In this document: one piece after another, positions 8,681 to 18,021 of the stretch
Layout: each line of letters starts with the position of its first letter
Numbering within the stretch: position 1 is the stretch's first letter
DNA from: a virus
Direction: 5' to 3' (one strand)
IMG/VR virus record: IMGVR_UViG_3300030107_006048
Coordinates: 1-28,100 of that record
Length of the DNA stretch: 28,100 nucleotides
The notes under the pieces: generated by a model
Databases searched by the model: none
Seen by the model: only the letters and a program-made list of their open reading frames with translations
Told to the model about the DNA's origin: nothing
Made by a program: the position numbers and the translations under genes

Positions 8681-8917
8681 TTATGCAGGTCTTACTTCTG
8701 CTGATTCGTCTGGTGTTTCTATAATTAAAGAATTTAACTCAGCAATAGCTCTATTTAAACCAATTGCTTGCTGTTCTAATCCAGCAGCTTCTGATCTAAT
8801 TTGATTTGTTTGCTGTGTTAATTCATTAATAGCTTCTACTTTTTCTCTGAAAGCATTAGAAACACCTTCTAACTCTTTTTGTAGAGTTTCAATCTTTTCT
8901 TTCACTTTAGTTTCCAC
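8681..8917 (-). CDS. Small coiled-coil protein (78 aa)
   Basis: Almost the whole protein (residues 3-67) is a predicted coiled coil with regular hydrophobic spacing: KVKEKIETLQKELEGVSNAF, then INELTQQTNQI and LEQQAIGLNRAIAELNSLI. The last 11 residues are acidic and flexible. The start codon is GTG at 8917; no ATG is better placed. It sits between an 82-aa gene and the 1993-aa fibre gene. Small coiled-coil proteins in fibre clusters can act as fibre chaperones or connectors, but nothing in the sequence shows that directly. Family unknown. Confidence 0.7.
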   Translation of the reverse strand: METKVKEKIETLQKELEGVSNAFREKVEAINELTQQTNQIRSEAAGLEQQAIGLNRAIAELNSLIIETPDESAEVRPA

Positions 8918-8949
8918 AATGGATTAAGTAACTAGACAAATTATAGTCC

Positions 8950-9198
8950 TTAATACTTAGATTTACCAAGAGTAACAGCCGCATCTTGAGCAGTAAAGTC
9001 CTCACTAGTCCAAATGCTAGTAGTACCGTCTTCTTTTTTATATGCTTTAATGATTTCAAGATGATCTACATTTCTTTTTAATGTATCCTTGTCGTCATCA
9101 GTAATTGTAGATTGAGCAGCAATACTATTTATAAGAGTAACGCTATCGCCAGCAGCAGAAAAAATTTGTGCTACTTCGTCTGCAGTTCTTTCAGCCAT
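8950..9198 (-). CDS. Small hypothetical protein in fibre cluster (82 aa)
   Basis: An 82-residue soluble protein. It starts MAERTADEVAQIFSAAGDSV, has a polar helical middle (DDDKDTLKRNVDHLEIIKAY) and ends in a beta-like segment TSIWTSEDF followed by TLGKSKY. There is no signal peptide, membrane segment or Cys. A TATAAATA box lies 12-19 bases upstream of the ATG, so expression with the late (virion) genes is likely. It is separated from the downstream coiled-coil gene by 32 bases. I recall small proteins of this kind beside cyanophage fibre genes, but assign no function. Confidence 0.7.
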   Translation of the reverse strand: MAERTADEVAQIFSAAGDSVTLINSIAAQSTITDDDKDTLKRNVDHLEIIKAYKKEDGTTSIWTSEDFTAQDAAVTLGKSKY

Positions 9199-9209
9199 GA
9201 CAAAATCAA

Positions 9210-9217
9210 TATTTATA
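9210..9217 (-). promoter_or_regulatory. T4-type late promoter candidate upstream of the 82-aa gene
   Basis: A second exact TATAAATA on the minus strand sits in the 46-base gap between the 2289-aa fibre and the 82-aa gene, 12-19 bases before the ATG. The transcript would have a very short leader. Confidence 0.5.
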
Positions 9218-9244
9218 TATAAATTTTAGCAGTAATGTATCTTT

Positions 9245-12200
9245 TTAGCTTGCTTCTAATACTGCAAGTCTATTTTCCAAATCAATATTTTTAGCAGATA
9301 GATCTTGTATTGCTTTCACAAGTATTGGAATTAGTTTTCCAGGAGCTGCCTCAAGTCTTTCTGGATTCGACTCTAAAACTAAATTAAGATAATCTGCATC
9401 ATTATCTTTCTGTACTTCTTGGAAATCTTGAGCAATAAAACCTGCTTCATAAGTACCGTCTTTTAATATACCTTCTCTAGAATTCCATTTAAATTTAACT
9501 GGCTTAAGAGCATTTATAAAATTCAATCCTAAATCTAATGTATTAATGTCAGTTTTATCTCGTCTATCAGAAAGTGAACTAATACTTGTTACTTGACAAC
9601 GTAAAGTAGAAACTGAAGTATTACCTAAAGTAAATTCATTATCTACATCTGTTGCAGAAGCTTCCGCATCTTGTCCTAAAATTGTATTATTATTACCTGT
9701 AACTAAATCTGCACCTGCTCCTCTACCAATACAAGTATTACCATTACCAGTAGTAACATTCATACCTGATTGATGTCCTAGTCCAGTATTAGATGGAGCT
9801 GTAGTGCAGTCTTCAAATGAATGTCCTCCAATTGCTGTTACAAAATAAGCAGTAGTAATAGCTCTTCCTGCGTATTTACCCATTGCTACACTTGTATGTG
9901 CTGTTGTAGCATTGTCCATACAATTAAGACCTACAGCAACGTTAGCTTCTCCACTAGTCATTGCAGCTGCAGCATTGCAACCTATAGCAATATTTCCACT
10001 AGATGTACTAAGAGTTAAAGCGTTATAACCTATTGCAACACTTTTATATGGATTTGCTCCAGTTGAACTAAAACATAGAGATCCAATCGCAACGTTTTCA
10101 TATCCAGTAGTTGCTGCATCACCAGCACCATGTCCTATAAAAGTATTATGGTTTCCTGTAGTAAGTGCTGCTCCAGCTTGGTATCCAACCAAAGTTGAAT
10201 GATTTGCTGTTGTTGATGCCTGACCAGCGTAATAACCAATAGCTACATTACTATTTTGTTCAATATTACTAAATAAAGAATAATGACCAATAGCTATATT
10301 ATTATTACCAGTTGTACACTGCCTATTTGTGTCATTACCAACTGCAATGTTAGTACTACCTGAAGTGATGGCACGTAAACTATCTCTTCCTACACAAACA
10401 TTATGTGTTCCAGTAACAGCAGCCATCATAGATTCTGCACCGATAGCTGTGTTGTAACTACCAGTCGTTACTCCACCACCTGCATCTCGACCTACGAAAG
10501 TACAATCGGTAGCTGTAGTTAATATGTCTCCAGCTTGATAACCAATGACTGTATTATTTGCTCCAGTAGTAAATGCATATCCAGATTTATAACCAACCGT
10601 TGTATTTCCAGCTCCTGAAGTTAAGTCTCTTAATGCCCAAGAACCAATGCCTGTATTGTTACTTCCAGTAACTGTTTCATTGCCTAGAGCTTTATAACCT
10701 ACAGCAGTATTATAAGCAGCTGTCTGGGCATACATAAGTGAGAAAGCACCGTATGCTGTGTTATATCCTCCTGTTGTAATACGGTTCATTGAGTGCATAC
10801 CAACAGCAGTGTTATAATCACCAGTCGTTAGATATTGAAAAACTTCATAACCAATTCCAACAGGACTATTAGCTGAAGTTGCTAGAGGTCCACATTTAGC
10901 TCCGATTAAAACATATTGTCCAGCACCAGTAGTAGATGAACCAGCGTTATAACCTATTGCAACAGCATGACTACCTGTAGTCATACCATTCATAGCATTG
11001 GTACCAATTGCTGCGTTATATCCGCCTGTAGTTAATGAATCTAAAGCATTAGATCCAACAGCAGTATTATTTGTTCCAGTCGTATTAACTTTAAGAGTAT
11101 TTTGTCCACAGGCTAAATTGTTATTACCACTAGTATTAGCTCTTAACGCATCTGATCCAAACGCTGTATTTCCTGTTGCTGTATTAGCAGTTAAAGCATA
11201 AGCTCCAACAGCAGTACAATCGGCTGCCGTAGTAAGAGCAGTTAAAGCATAATGACCTATTCCAACATTGGTACTTCCTGTCGTTAAAACATTTAAAGCA
11301 GCCTTGCCCATTGCAATATTGTTAGCACCTGTTGTTGCTGCATATAAAGCACCATTGCCAAACGCATGATTATAGCTAGCTGTTGTAGCCATCTCTAAAG
11401 CTGATTTACCAAACGCATTATTTTGAGTTCCAGTAGTGTTTGAAGCTAAAGCGTCTGCACCAACAGCAGTATTATAAGAAGCTGTTGTATTTGAATCCAG
11501 AGCAGCCTTTCCAACAGCAGTGTTGTCAGCTCCAGTCGTGTTTGCTTTAAGTGCTTGATACCCAAAAGATGAATTAGTACTTCCAGTAGTTGTATAGTTA
11601 CCAGCCTCATACCCAACATAAGTGTTGTTTGTAGCTGTAGTAACTGCTCCACCTGCCCATCTTCCAACAAATACATGACCTGTTCCTGTTGTTACGCCTT
11701 CACCTGCGTAATAACCAATAGCAGTAATATCATTAGGTGTTGTAAGAGCCGTTAAAGCTTTGAAACCAATAGCCACGTTTCTTCCACCCGTAGTGCAAGC
11801 ATCTAAAGCTTCCGAACCAATAGCAACGTTGTAATCTCCAGTCGTTACAGCCTTACCAGCTTGATAACCAAGTGCAGTATTATCAGAGCCAGATGTCGTT
11901 ACAGTTAAAGCTAAATAACCAATACCTGTGTTGTTATTAGCTTCGCTATCTCTTAAAGCTCTATGACCAACTGCTGTGTTATAAGAAACTCCTGCACTAG
12001 AGCTGCCCATTGCAGAATGACCTATCGCAATATTCTTTTCACCAGTGGTTAAATTCTCTAGTGTTTCATGTCCAAGAGCAACATTATTACCACCTGAAGT
12101 ACAGCCAGACAAAGCTTTAGCTCCAAAAGCAGTGTTCTCACTACCACTTGTTATTGCATCGGCAGCGTTATAACCAACTGAAGTTAGGTTTGTAGTTGCT

Positions 12201-15200
12201 GTTCCAGCAACACCACCAGCAGCAGCTTCCCAACCACATTGACCATTAGCGTCAACTGTTAAAACATAATCTTCAGTAGCCGTTGAATCTTTAAGATCAA
12301 AATTTACACCTGGTATCCTGAATCTATCATTAGAGACATTACCTATAGTTATCTCATTAGAAACTGTTGCTGAAGTAGGATTTATCGCTTCTCCAATAAC
12401 GATATTATTACTTCCTGTTGTAAGATTTCTTGCAGATTCTCTTCCTATTACTGTATTTTCAGATCCTGTAGTTAGAGCATCAAGCACTTGATGTCCTACT
12501 GCAACATTACTGGTTCCAGTTGTTACATTAGCTAAAGTAGAAGTTCCTAAAGCAACGTTCCAGTAGCCAGTAGTCATGTCGTAACCTGACATACTTCCTA
12601 CTAATACGTTATTAGTTCCAGTAGTTAGACTGTATCCAGAGCTTGTACCTACACATGTTGTATTAGATGAAGTAGAAACAACTCTAAGACTATTAGCTCC
12701 TATTGCAACGTTGTTACCACCAGATGCACTTCCATTGGTACTACGCATAGCGTAAAGACCAAGAGCAGTATTTGATGCTCCTTCACTATATTCACCAGAA
12801 TTTCCTCCAACAAAAGTATTGCTGTTTTGAGTAGTTTGTGTGATACCTGCTGATCTTCCAATAAAAGTATTACCTGTTCCTGTTGTATTAGCAAAACCTG
12901 CGTGGTATCCCAATGCAGTATTATTATCAGCTGTAGTGTTAGCCTGTAGAGCTCTTTTACCAATAGCAGTATTATTAGATCCTGTGGTATTTGTGTCTAA
13001 TGATTTATAACCTACGGCTGTATTAAAACCTCCAGTAGTATTAGCCAACATTGCCCAAGTACCAATGGATACGTTTTCCCAGCCTGTAGTATTTGCTTTT
13101 AAAGATTCATGTCCAACAGCTACATTGGAACCACCTGTAGTATTTGCATAAAGTGCATTATTACCGATTGCTGTATGATTTGATACAGTAGTAACTGTGT
13201 ATAAAGCCCTCTCACCGATTGCTATATTGGAATCTGCTGTTGTGATACTTTGACCTGCCCATTTTCCTATTCCAATATTGTCATTACCTGTTGTAACAGC
13301 TCTCAAAGCTATATAACCTAAAGCACAGTTATCGCTTCCTGTTGTTACAGCCTCTAGAGCTTCTGCACCTACAGCAGTATTTTTTTCTCCTGTTGTGCAA
13401 GCTGTTAAAGCTTCCCACCCTAAAACAGTGTTATATGATCCAGTTGTAACTGCATCAGCAGCATCTGCACCTACAGCCGTGTTGCTAACTCCTGTCGTAT
13501 TAGCTTTTAAAGCTTGCTGTCCTACTGCTACTTGATAACCTCCAGTAGTATTAGCCATCAACGCAGATGCCCCTACTGCTGTATTACCAGAGTTAGTATT
13601 AACCTTTAAAGCATCATGTCCAACAGCAACATTGCTACCGCCTGTCGTAACTGTTCTAAGAGCTTCTTTACCAAGAGCTGTGTTAGAACTACCTGTTGTT
13701 AGTGATCTTAAGGTTTCATGTCCAAAAGCAGAATTATTGCTACCTGTTGTGATATATCTACCAGCTACAGCACCAAAGAAAGCGTTATTAGTACCTGTTG
13801 ATAAGACATATCCAGCCTCATAACCATATAAAGCATTTTCAGCAGCACCATTAGCTAATGACCCTCCTGAGTTATAACCTACATAAGTATTACTTCCGTT
13901 ATTAGCTAATGAACCAGAGTTATTTTTAATTTTGACGTAACTTTCACCTGTACCTGCGCCTCCAGCAGCTTCCCAACCAGCATCACCATTTGCGTCAACA
14001 GTTAATACATAATCATTGGTAGCCGTTGAATTTTTGATTGAGAAGTTAAGACCTGGGATTCTAAATTTAGTTATACCCGAATGACCTAAAGTTATCTCAT
14101 TACTTACTGTCGCTGAACTTGCATCTACATCATCTCCAATACATATATTATAATTACCTGTCGTAATATTGCCTCCAGCACTACTTCCTAAACAGATATT
14201 ACTATGTCCTGTCGTAATTAATACTCCAGCTTGAAATCCAAGAGCTACATTATTAAATCCTGTTGTTTCGGTATATAAAGCCTCTCTGCCTATAGCAGTA
14301 TTTTGATAACCAGTTGTATTTGCTGTTAAAGTTCCTTGACCAAATGCAGCATTTGTATAACCTGTAGTATTTGCATCTAAAGCTTGAGAACCTACAGCAG
14401 TGTTATAAGCACCTGTTGTATTAGCTAATCCACATTTCGATCCAATAAAAGTATTATAACTAGCTGTTGTTTGTGCTTTTCCTGCTTCATGACCAACAAA
14501 GGTATTTCGCATTCCACTTGTTAATGCATGTCCTGTGAATGCACCAACTGCAGTGTTGTAATAAGATTGACTTGCTCCTGCAACAAGTAATGATTCATAA
14601 CCTATAGCAGTTATACCTTGTACAAAATCACTATTTAATCCATTAGCTGCCTTATAACCTACAGCAGTAACCCATTCAGCAGTTGTACTATTTTGTGCAG
14701 CTTGTTGCCCAATAGCAACTTGACCAGATGCTGTAGTACTATATTGTAAAGCTTTTCTTCCTATAGCTACATTACTTCCTCCAGTTGTATTAGTATGAAG
14801 AGCTGATTGTCCATATGCACAATTGTCAGTACCAGTAGTTGTAGCATAACCAGCATGAGAACCAAAGAAACAACTATTACCAGCTGCTGTAATAGATCTA
14901 CCAGCTTGATTACCAAATAGTGCTGTATGGTCTCCACTAGTAAAAGCATCACCAGCTAAATAACCAGCAAAGGTATTACTTCCACTATCACTAGGACTAT
15001 TACTAGTTTCTAAATATACATATTGTTGACCCGTACCTGGACCTGTTGAAACTGTTTGCCAACTATTGTCACCTCTCAAAAAAGTAGAAGTTGAAGCGGT
15101 ACCACTACCTAATCGTGCTGTTGCTACAGTTCCAGTTAATTGACCTGCTGGAAGTGAAGTAAGTAAAGCACCACTTCCGACAAAAGATGTTGCATTGCAA

Positions 15201-16114
15201 GTTGTAATAGTGGCAGAAGTAGCAGTTAAACCAGTTACAACAACTGTTGTTGCAAGGCGAGCATTAGGAAGAGTTCCAGAAGAAATATTACTTGCATTTA
15301 ATGCAGTTAAGTTGGCACCACTAGCAGCAGGTAACGTTGCTGGAAATCTTGCGTCTGGTACTGTTCCAGAAGTTAAGTTACTAGCATTTAAAGCTGTTAA
15401 GTCTATTGTTTGCCAGCTATTATCTCCTCTTAAAAAAGTAGAACTAGAAGCTGTTCCAGAACCAAGTCTTGCAGTAGCTACTGTTCCTGAGCTTAAATTA
15501 GTTGCATTTAACGCAGTTAAAGTTGATCCGTCTCCAATAAATGTTTTACCACTAGCAACTTTAATATGTTCAGAAGATGTCCATGCATCTGTTGAATTAA
15601 CCCAATTAAATGTTTTATCTGTAGCACCTTTTAAAGTCCAACCTCCTCCATCGGCAGTAGTATCTGAAGGACTAGAAACTTTTCCAAGAGTTATATTTTT
15701 ATCTTCTACATCTAAATTAGTAGTATCAATTGTAGTAGTCGTTCCATTAACTGTTAAATCTCCACCTACTGTGACATTATTAGTAACAGATAAAGTACTT
15801 AAACTATTAATAACGGGAGCTGTTAATGTCTTATTCGTTAAGGTTTGTGTATCGGTTAAACCTACTAAAGCACTAGCAGGAGCAGTTATACTTGTTCCCC
15901 ATGCTGATCCTGTACTTAATGCAATTCCTGCACCTGGATAAATAGTTGATGCATCAGGACCCCAAACTAAATTTCCACTTCCATCTAGTTCTAAAACCTG
16001 TCCTTCGCTACCACCAGCAGCACTAAGTTTGGTAGCAGTTACAGCTTGGTTAGTAATATCAGATGTTCCGACAGGAGCAGAATATCTGGGTGCCTGTGTT
16101 CCTATGTATCCCAT
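9245..16114 (-). CDS. Giant phage fibre with YadA-head-like repeats and S74 self-cleaving chaperone (2289 aa)
   Basis: A paralogue of the 1993-aa fibre with a different N-terminus. Residues 1-~200 include QTLTNKTLTAP and a VTVGGDLTVNGTTTTIDT segment of a type common in marine phage structural proteins. Residues ~195-350 hold ALNASNLSSGTVATARLGSG repeats. Then come three cassettes of about 17-residue NTAxGYxAL..TTG repeats, ending near residues 715, 1295 and 2158. The C-terminus is an S74 domain nearly identical to that of the other fibre, with Ser2182 and Lys2187 as the likely catalytic pair. It ends in a longer coiled coil (KNIDLENRLAVLEAS). The ATG follows the stop of the 126-aa gene by three bases. 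The product is probably a trimeric long fibre for host-surface binding. Confidence 0.9.
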   Translation of the reverse strand: MGYIGTQAPRYSAPVGTSDITNQAVTATKLSAAGGSEGQVLELDGSGNLVWGPDASTIYPGAGIALSTGSAWGTSITAPASALVGLTDTQTLTNKTLTAPVINSLSTLSVTNNVTVGGDLTVNGTTTTIDTTNLDVEDKNITLGKVSSPSDTTADGGGWTLKGATDKTFNWVNSTDAWTSSEHIKVASGKTFIGDGSTLTALNATNLSSGTVATARLGSGTASSSTFLRGDNSWQTIDLTALNASNLTSGTVPDARFPATLPAASGANLTALNASNISSGTLPNARLATTVVVTGLTATSATITTCNATSFVGSGALLTSLPAGQLTGTVATARLGSGTASTSTFLRGDNSWQTVSTGPGTGQQYVYLETSNSPSDSGSNTFAGYLAGDAFTSGDHTALFGNQAGRSITAAGNSCFFGSHAGYATTTGTDNCAYGQSALHTNTTGGSNVAIGRKALQYSTTASGQVAIGQQAAQNSTTAEWVTAVGYKAANGLNSDFVQGITAIGYESLLVAGASQSYYNTAVGAFTGHALTSGMRNTFVGHEAGKAQTTASYNTFIGSKCGLANTTGAYNTAVGSQALDANTTGYTNAAFGQGTLTANTTGYQNTAIGREALYTETTGFNNVALGFQAGVLITTGHSNICLGSSAGGNITTGNYNICIGDDVDASSATVSNEITLGHSGITKFRIPGLNFSIKNSTATNDYVLTVDANGDAGWEAAGGAGTGESYVKIKNNSGSLANNGSNTYVGYNSGGSLANGAAENALYGYEAGYVLSTGTNNAFFGAVAGRYITTGSNNSAFGHETLRSLTTGSSNTALGKEALRTVTTGGSNVAVGHDALKVNTNSGNTAVGASALMANTTGGYQVAVGQQALKANTTGVSNTAVGADAADAVTTGSYNTVLGWEALTACTTGEKNTAVGAEALEAVTTGSDNCALGYIALRAVTTGNDNIGIGKWAGQSITTADSNIAIGERALYTVTTVSNHTAIGNNALYANTTGGSNVAVGHESLKANTTGWENVSIGTWAMLANTTGGFNTAVGYKSLDTNTTGSNNTAIGKRALQANTTADNNTALGYHAGFANTTGTGNTFIGRSAGITQTTQNSNTFVGGNSGEYSEGASNTALGLYAMRSTNGSASGGNNVAIGANSLRVVSTSSNTTCVGTSSGYSLTTGTNNVLVGSMSGYDMTTGYWNVALGTSTLANVTTGTSNVAVGHQVLDALTTGSENTVIGRESARNLTTGSNNIVIGEAINPTSATVSNEITIGNVSNDRFRIPGVNFDLKDSTATEDYVLTVDANGQCGWEAAAGGVAGTATTNLTSVGYNAADAITSGSENTAFGAKALSGCTSGGNNVALGHETLENLTTGEKNIAIGHSAMGSSSAGVSYNTAVGHRALRDSEANNNTGIGYLALTVTTSGSDNTALGYQAGKAVTTGDYNVAIGSEALDACTTGGRNVAIGFKALTALTTPNDITAIGYYAGEGVTTGTGHVFVGRWAGGAVTTATNNTYVGYEAGNYTTTGSTNSSFGYQALKANTTGADNTAVGKAALDSNTTASYNTAVGADALASNTTGTQNNAFGKSALEMATTASYNHAFGNGALYAATTGANNIAMGKAALNVLTTGSTNVGIGHYALTALTTAADCTAVGAYALTANTATGNTAFGSDALRANTSGNNNLACGQNTLKVNTTGTNNTAVGSNALDSLTTGGYNAAIGTNAMNGMTTGSHAVAIGYNAGSSTTGAGQYVLIGAKCGPLATSANSPVGIGYEVFQYLTTGDYNTAVGMHSMNRITTGGYNTAYGAFSLMYAQTAAYNTAVGYKALGNETVTGSNNTGIGSWALRDLTSGAGNTTVGYKSGYAFTTGANNTVIGYQAGDILTTATDCTFVGRDAGGGVTTGSYNTAIGAESMMAAVTGTHNVCVGRDSLRAITSGSTNIAVGNDTNRQCTTGNNNIAIGHYSLFSNIEQNSNVAIGYYAGQASTTANHSTLVGYQAGAALTTGNHNTFIGHGAGDAATTGYENVAIGSLCFSSTGANPYKSVAIGYNALTLSTSSGNIAIGCNAAAAMTSGEANVAVGLNCMDNATTAHTSVAMGKYAGRAITTAYFVTAIGGHSFEDCTTAPSNTGLGHQSGMNVTTGNGNTCIGRGAGADLVTGNNNTILGQDAEASATDVDNEFTLGNTSVSTLRCQVTSISSLSDRRDKTDINTLDLGLNFINALKPVKFKWNSREGILKDGTYEAGFIAQDFQEVQKDNDADYLNLVLESNPERLEAAPGKLIPILVKAIQDLSAKNIDLENRLAVLEAS
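9640..12195 (-). repeat. Fibre 2 repeat cassette 3
   Basis: The longest repeat run in the window, opening near SVGYNAADAITSGSENTAFG and ending in the terminal cap NEFTLGNTSVSTLRCQVTS before the S74 domain. It contains a block near 10320-10530 that is almost the same as one in cassette 3 of the other fibre. Boundaries are approximate. Confidence 0.75.
12205..13895 (-). repeat. Fibre 2 repeat cassette 2
   Basis: About 17-codon repeats opening at NTYVGYNSGGSLANGAAEN and closing with SNEITIGNVSNDRFRIPGV and CGWEA. The opening corresponds to cassette 1 of the other fibre. The cap is the most divergent of the set. Boundaries are approximate. Confidence 0.75.
13960..14987 (-). repeat. Fibre 2 repeat cassette 1
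   Basis: About 17-codon repeats opening at NTFAGYLAGDAFTSGD and closing with SATVSNEITLGHSGITKFRI and GWEA. The preceding linker GTGQQYVYLETSNSPSDSG is shared with cassette 3 of the other fibre. Boundaries are approximate. Confidence 0.75.
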
Positions 16115-16117
16115 GAT

Positions 16118-16498
16118 TTAAATAGAAGTATCTTGAGGGTTAAGCATGTATGAAACAGTTATATCTATCGAACTTGCAGCAGTTGCATAAGCTTTTAACC
16201 AATCTCCTGGTTCAACAATCATCTTGTTTCCTGTCATAAATTCCAAGGAAGCTTTACTAGGAATAACTCCAGAAGTTATTAATGAACCAACAACCTCATT
16301 TCCTGTTCCCCCTGCTTTAATCAGTTGGACAGTTACATTTTGAGAATTGGCATGTTTATTCGAAGCTAAGATGCTAAGAACAACTCCATAAGTTGAAGCT
16401 GGTACTCCACTTGAATTTGTCGATCCTGTAATGATCGCAGTTGGTGAACCAGAACTGTTCGATACATCTTTTCGAATAACCGAGATAAAACGAGCCAT
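16118..16498 (-). CDS. Small beta-rich virion-type protein (126 aa)
   Basis: A 126-residue protein without signal peptide, membrane helix or Cys. It is rich in Ser, Thr, Val and Ile with regular alternation, as in a beta-sandwich: STYGVVLSILASNKHANSQN, then VTVQLIKAG, then an MIVEPGDWLKAYA segment near residues 92-104, and a C-terminal DITVSYML. The VEPGDWLK stretch resembles small decoration or tail-associated beta proteins of phages, but I cannot name the family. It lies between two fibre genes, 44 bases after the 363-aa fibre and 3 bases before the ATG of the 2289-aa fibre, so it is probably co-translated with the giant fibre. Confidence 0.7.
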   Translation of the reverse strand: MARFISVIRKDVSNSSGSPTAIITGSTNSSGVPASTYGVVLSILASNKHANSQNVTVQLIKAGGTGNEVVGSLITSGVIPSKASLEFMTGNKMIVEPGDWLKAYATAASSIDITVSYMLNPQDTSI

Positions 16499-16542
16499 TT
16501 ATAAATAAAGTTCTAGCATGTTATCTATTATTTTACGCTGCC

Positions 16543-17634
16543 TTATCCGAGAGCAATTGCAAATACAATTGAGGTATCACTTGCATAAGTTTGTGTTGCA
16601 ACTGTATCTCCACTCATTTTGATAGTTGTACCAGTAATTAAAGTTGTTCCAGTGATATTTGTAGCTGTTAAATTTGTAAATTGACCTGCAGTACCAGTTA
16701 CTGTAGCTCCAGATACTTTGGTGGTACCTACAACTGTTGCTCCTGTTATTAAGGGTGCTAAAACTTTTGTTGTACCTGTAACTGTTACACCTTTAATAAT
16801 ATCTTTTCCTTCAATTATTCCTGTAACTGTTAAATCATCTGTTATAAATACATCGTCACTAACATTTAAATCGACTGCATTAACTGTGGTGAAGTTTGCT
16901 GTAGTTCCAGTTACTGTTGTTCCAGTAATATTAGTTGCTGTAGCATTCGTGAAATTACCATGAGTACCTGTAACGGTTGTTCCTGAAACTAAGGTGGTAC
17001 CTACAACTGTTCCTCCAGTAATTAAAGGAGATAAAATTTTTGTACTTCCTGTAATTACAGTTCCTGTAAGAGTTCCTAATATTGTTGTATCTCCACTTAC
17101 TGTTACGTCATCTGCTACTACAAAGTCATCGTCAACAGTAAAATCTTGAGCAGTTACGTTAGTAAAATTAGCAGTAGTTCCTGTAAAGGTAGTTCCTGTA
17201 ATATTAGTTGCAGTTAAATTAGTAAATTTACCGTGAGTTCCAGTAACGGTAACACCACTAATAGTTTGTCCACTTATATTTGTACCTTTTACGTAGGTAC
17301 CTGTAATTGTTGTACCACTGATTGTTCCTGTTACTGTTGCATCTGTTTTGACAATTAATGCATTAAGAGTTGAAGTTCCTGTTGAATTTATAGTATTTGC
17401 AGTAGTTGTACCTGAAACTGTTAAATCATTTTGAATTATTACACTTCCAGCTACTGTTCCTCCTTGACTAGAAAGATAGTAAACATTTAAATATGCTTTT
17501 GTTCCTGATATTGTGAGTTTTTTGTTTTTGATCGCAGGATCAACTTCTGCAGTTTGTACAACTGTAAGCAAATCTGCATCAGCTAAATTTAACCCTGCAA
17601 TTTCTTGAAGTTCACTAATTCTTCTGTTTGCCAC
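16543..17634 (-). CDS. Repetitive tail-fibre-like protein (363 aa), GTG start
   Basis: The N-terminus (MANRRISELQEIAGLNLADA, then DPAIKNKKLTISGTKAYLN) is of a type I associate with cyanophage fibre proteins, where it probably attaches to the virion; this is from memory. From residue ~60 the chain is almost only Thr, Gly, Val, Ile, Ala and Asn. A unit starting TVTGTHGxFTNxTATNITGT occurs at residues 129, 220 and 311, an exact 91-residue period (273 bp), the last copy partial. Such composition fits a beta-helical fibre. The start codon is GTG at 17632-17634; no ATG is available nearby. It heads the minus-strand fibre run together with the 93-aa membrane protein. Confidence 0.8.
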   Translation of the reverse strand: MANRRISELQEIAGLNLADADLLTVVQTAEVDPAIKNKKLTISGTKAYLNVYYLSSQGGTVAGSVIIQNDLTVSGTTTANTINSTGTSTLNALIVKTDATVTGTISGTTITGTYVKGTNISGQTISGVTVTGTHGKFTNLTATNITGTTFTGTTANFTNVTAQDFTVDDDFVVADDVTVSGDTTILGTLTGTVITGSTKILSPLITGGTVVGTTLVSGTTVTGTHGNFTNATATNITGTTVTGTTANFTTVNAVDLNVSDDVFITDDLTVTGIIEGKDIIKGVTVTGTTKVLAPLITGATVVGTTKVSGATVTGTAGQFTNLTATNITGTTLITGTTIKMSGDTVATQTYASDTSIVFAIALG

Positions 17635-17686
17635 GTCGTATATATATAAGCCTTATCTTTCATTATAAATTGAGAATCTTAGAGTC

Positions 17687-17968
17687 TTAATTTACTTTTA
17701 CTTCTATTCTAGGTAATATATTAGTAGCAAAGTTCCAACTAATTTGTATTCCGAATACAATTCCACAAGAAATGATAAATACAGCAATTACTTCAGCAAC
17801 TGTAAGGTTTCTTCTTACATAAACAATTCTTTGCTGTTGAGGTGCTGCTGGTGAACCAATAACTTGTTGAACAGCTCGCTGTCTAGCGATCTGTTTCATT
17901 TGTTCTAATTGTTCAGGTGTAATTTGATTTTCTAATGATTCTTGATCAGGAGGTAATTGAGAGTCCAT
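17687..17968 (-). CDS. Small single-span membrane protein (93 aa)
   Basis: Residues 1-45 are hydrophilic and Gln/Glu-rich with a helical stretch (PEQLEQMKQIARQRAVQQVI). A basic patch (VYVRRN) precedes one transmembrane helix at about residues 57-78 (AEVIAVFIISCGIVFGIQIS). A short tail with KVN follows. By the positive-inside rule the N-terminus would face the cytoplasm. It is the first gene of the leftward fibre run and is divergent from the rightward operon at 18022, with 53 bases between the two starts. The function is unknown. The small-membrane-protein format recurs at the other end of the fibre cluster. Confidence 0.7.
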   Translation of the reverse strand: MDSQLPPDQESLENQITPEQLEQMKQIARQRAVQQVIGSPAAPQQQRIVYVRRNLTVAEVIAVFIISCGIVFGIQISWNFATNILPRIEVKVN

Positions 17969-18021
17969 TTGAGCAAAAGATACACAATTACACTAGCATC
18001 TAATAAAAGGAAATGCTTATT

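Noticed and set aside
2990-15000. Regular repetition that could suggest a CRISPR array or satellite DNA
   Set aside because: The 51-bp period is a multiple of three, the repeats are translated and degenerate at wobble positions, and there are no identical repeats with unique spacers.
15195-15941. 248-aa open frame on the + strand inside the 2289-aa fibre gene
   Set aside because: It is antisense to the fibre's N-terminal region, which has clear protein-level repeats; its Val/Ala/Pro-rich composition is that of complementary shadow sequence.
16500-16507. TATAAATA on the + strand before the 126-aa gene
   Set aside because: It has the wrong orientation for the minus-strand gene beside it, and no + strand gene follows.
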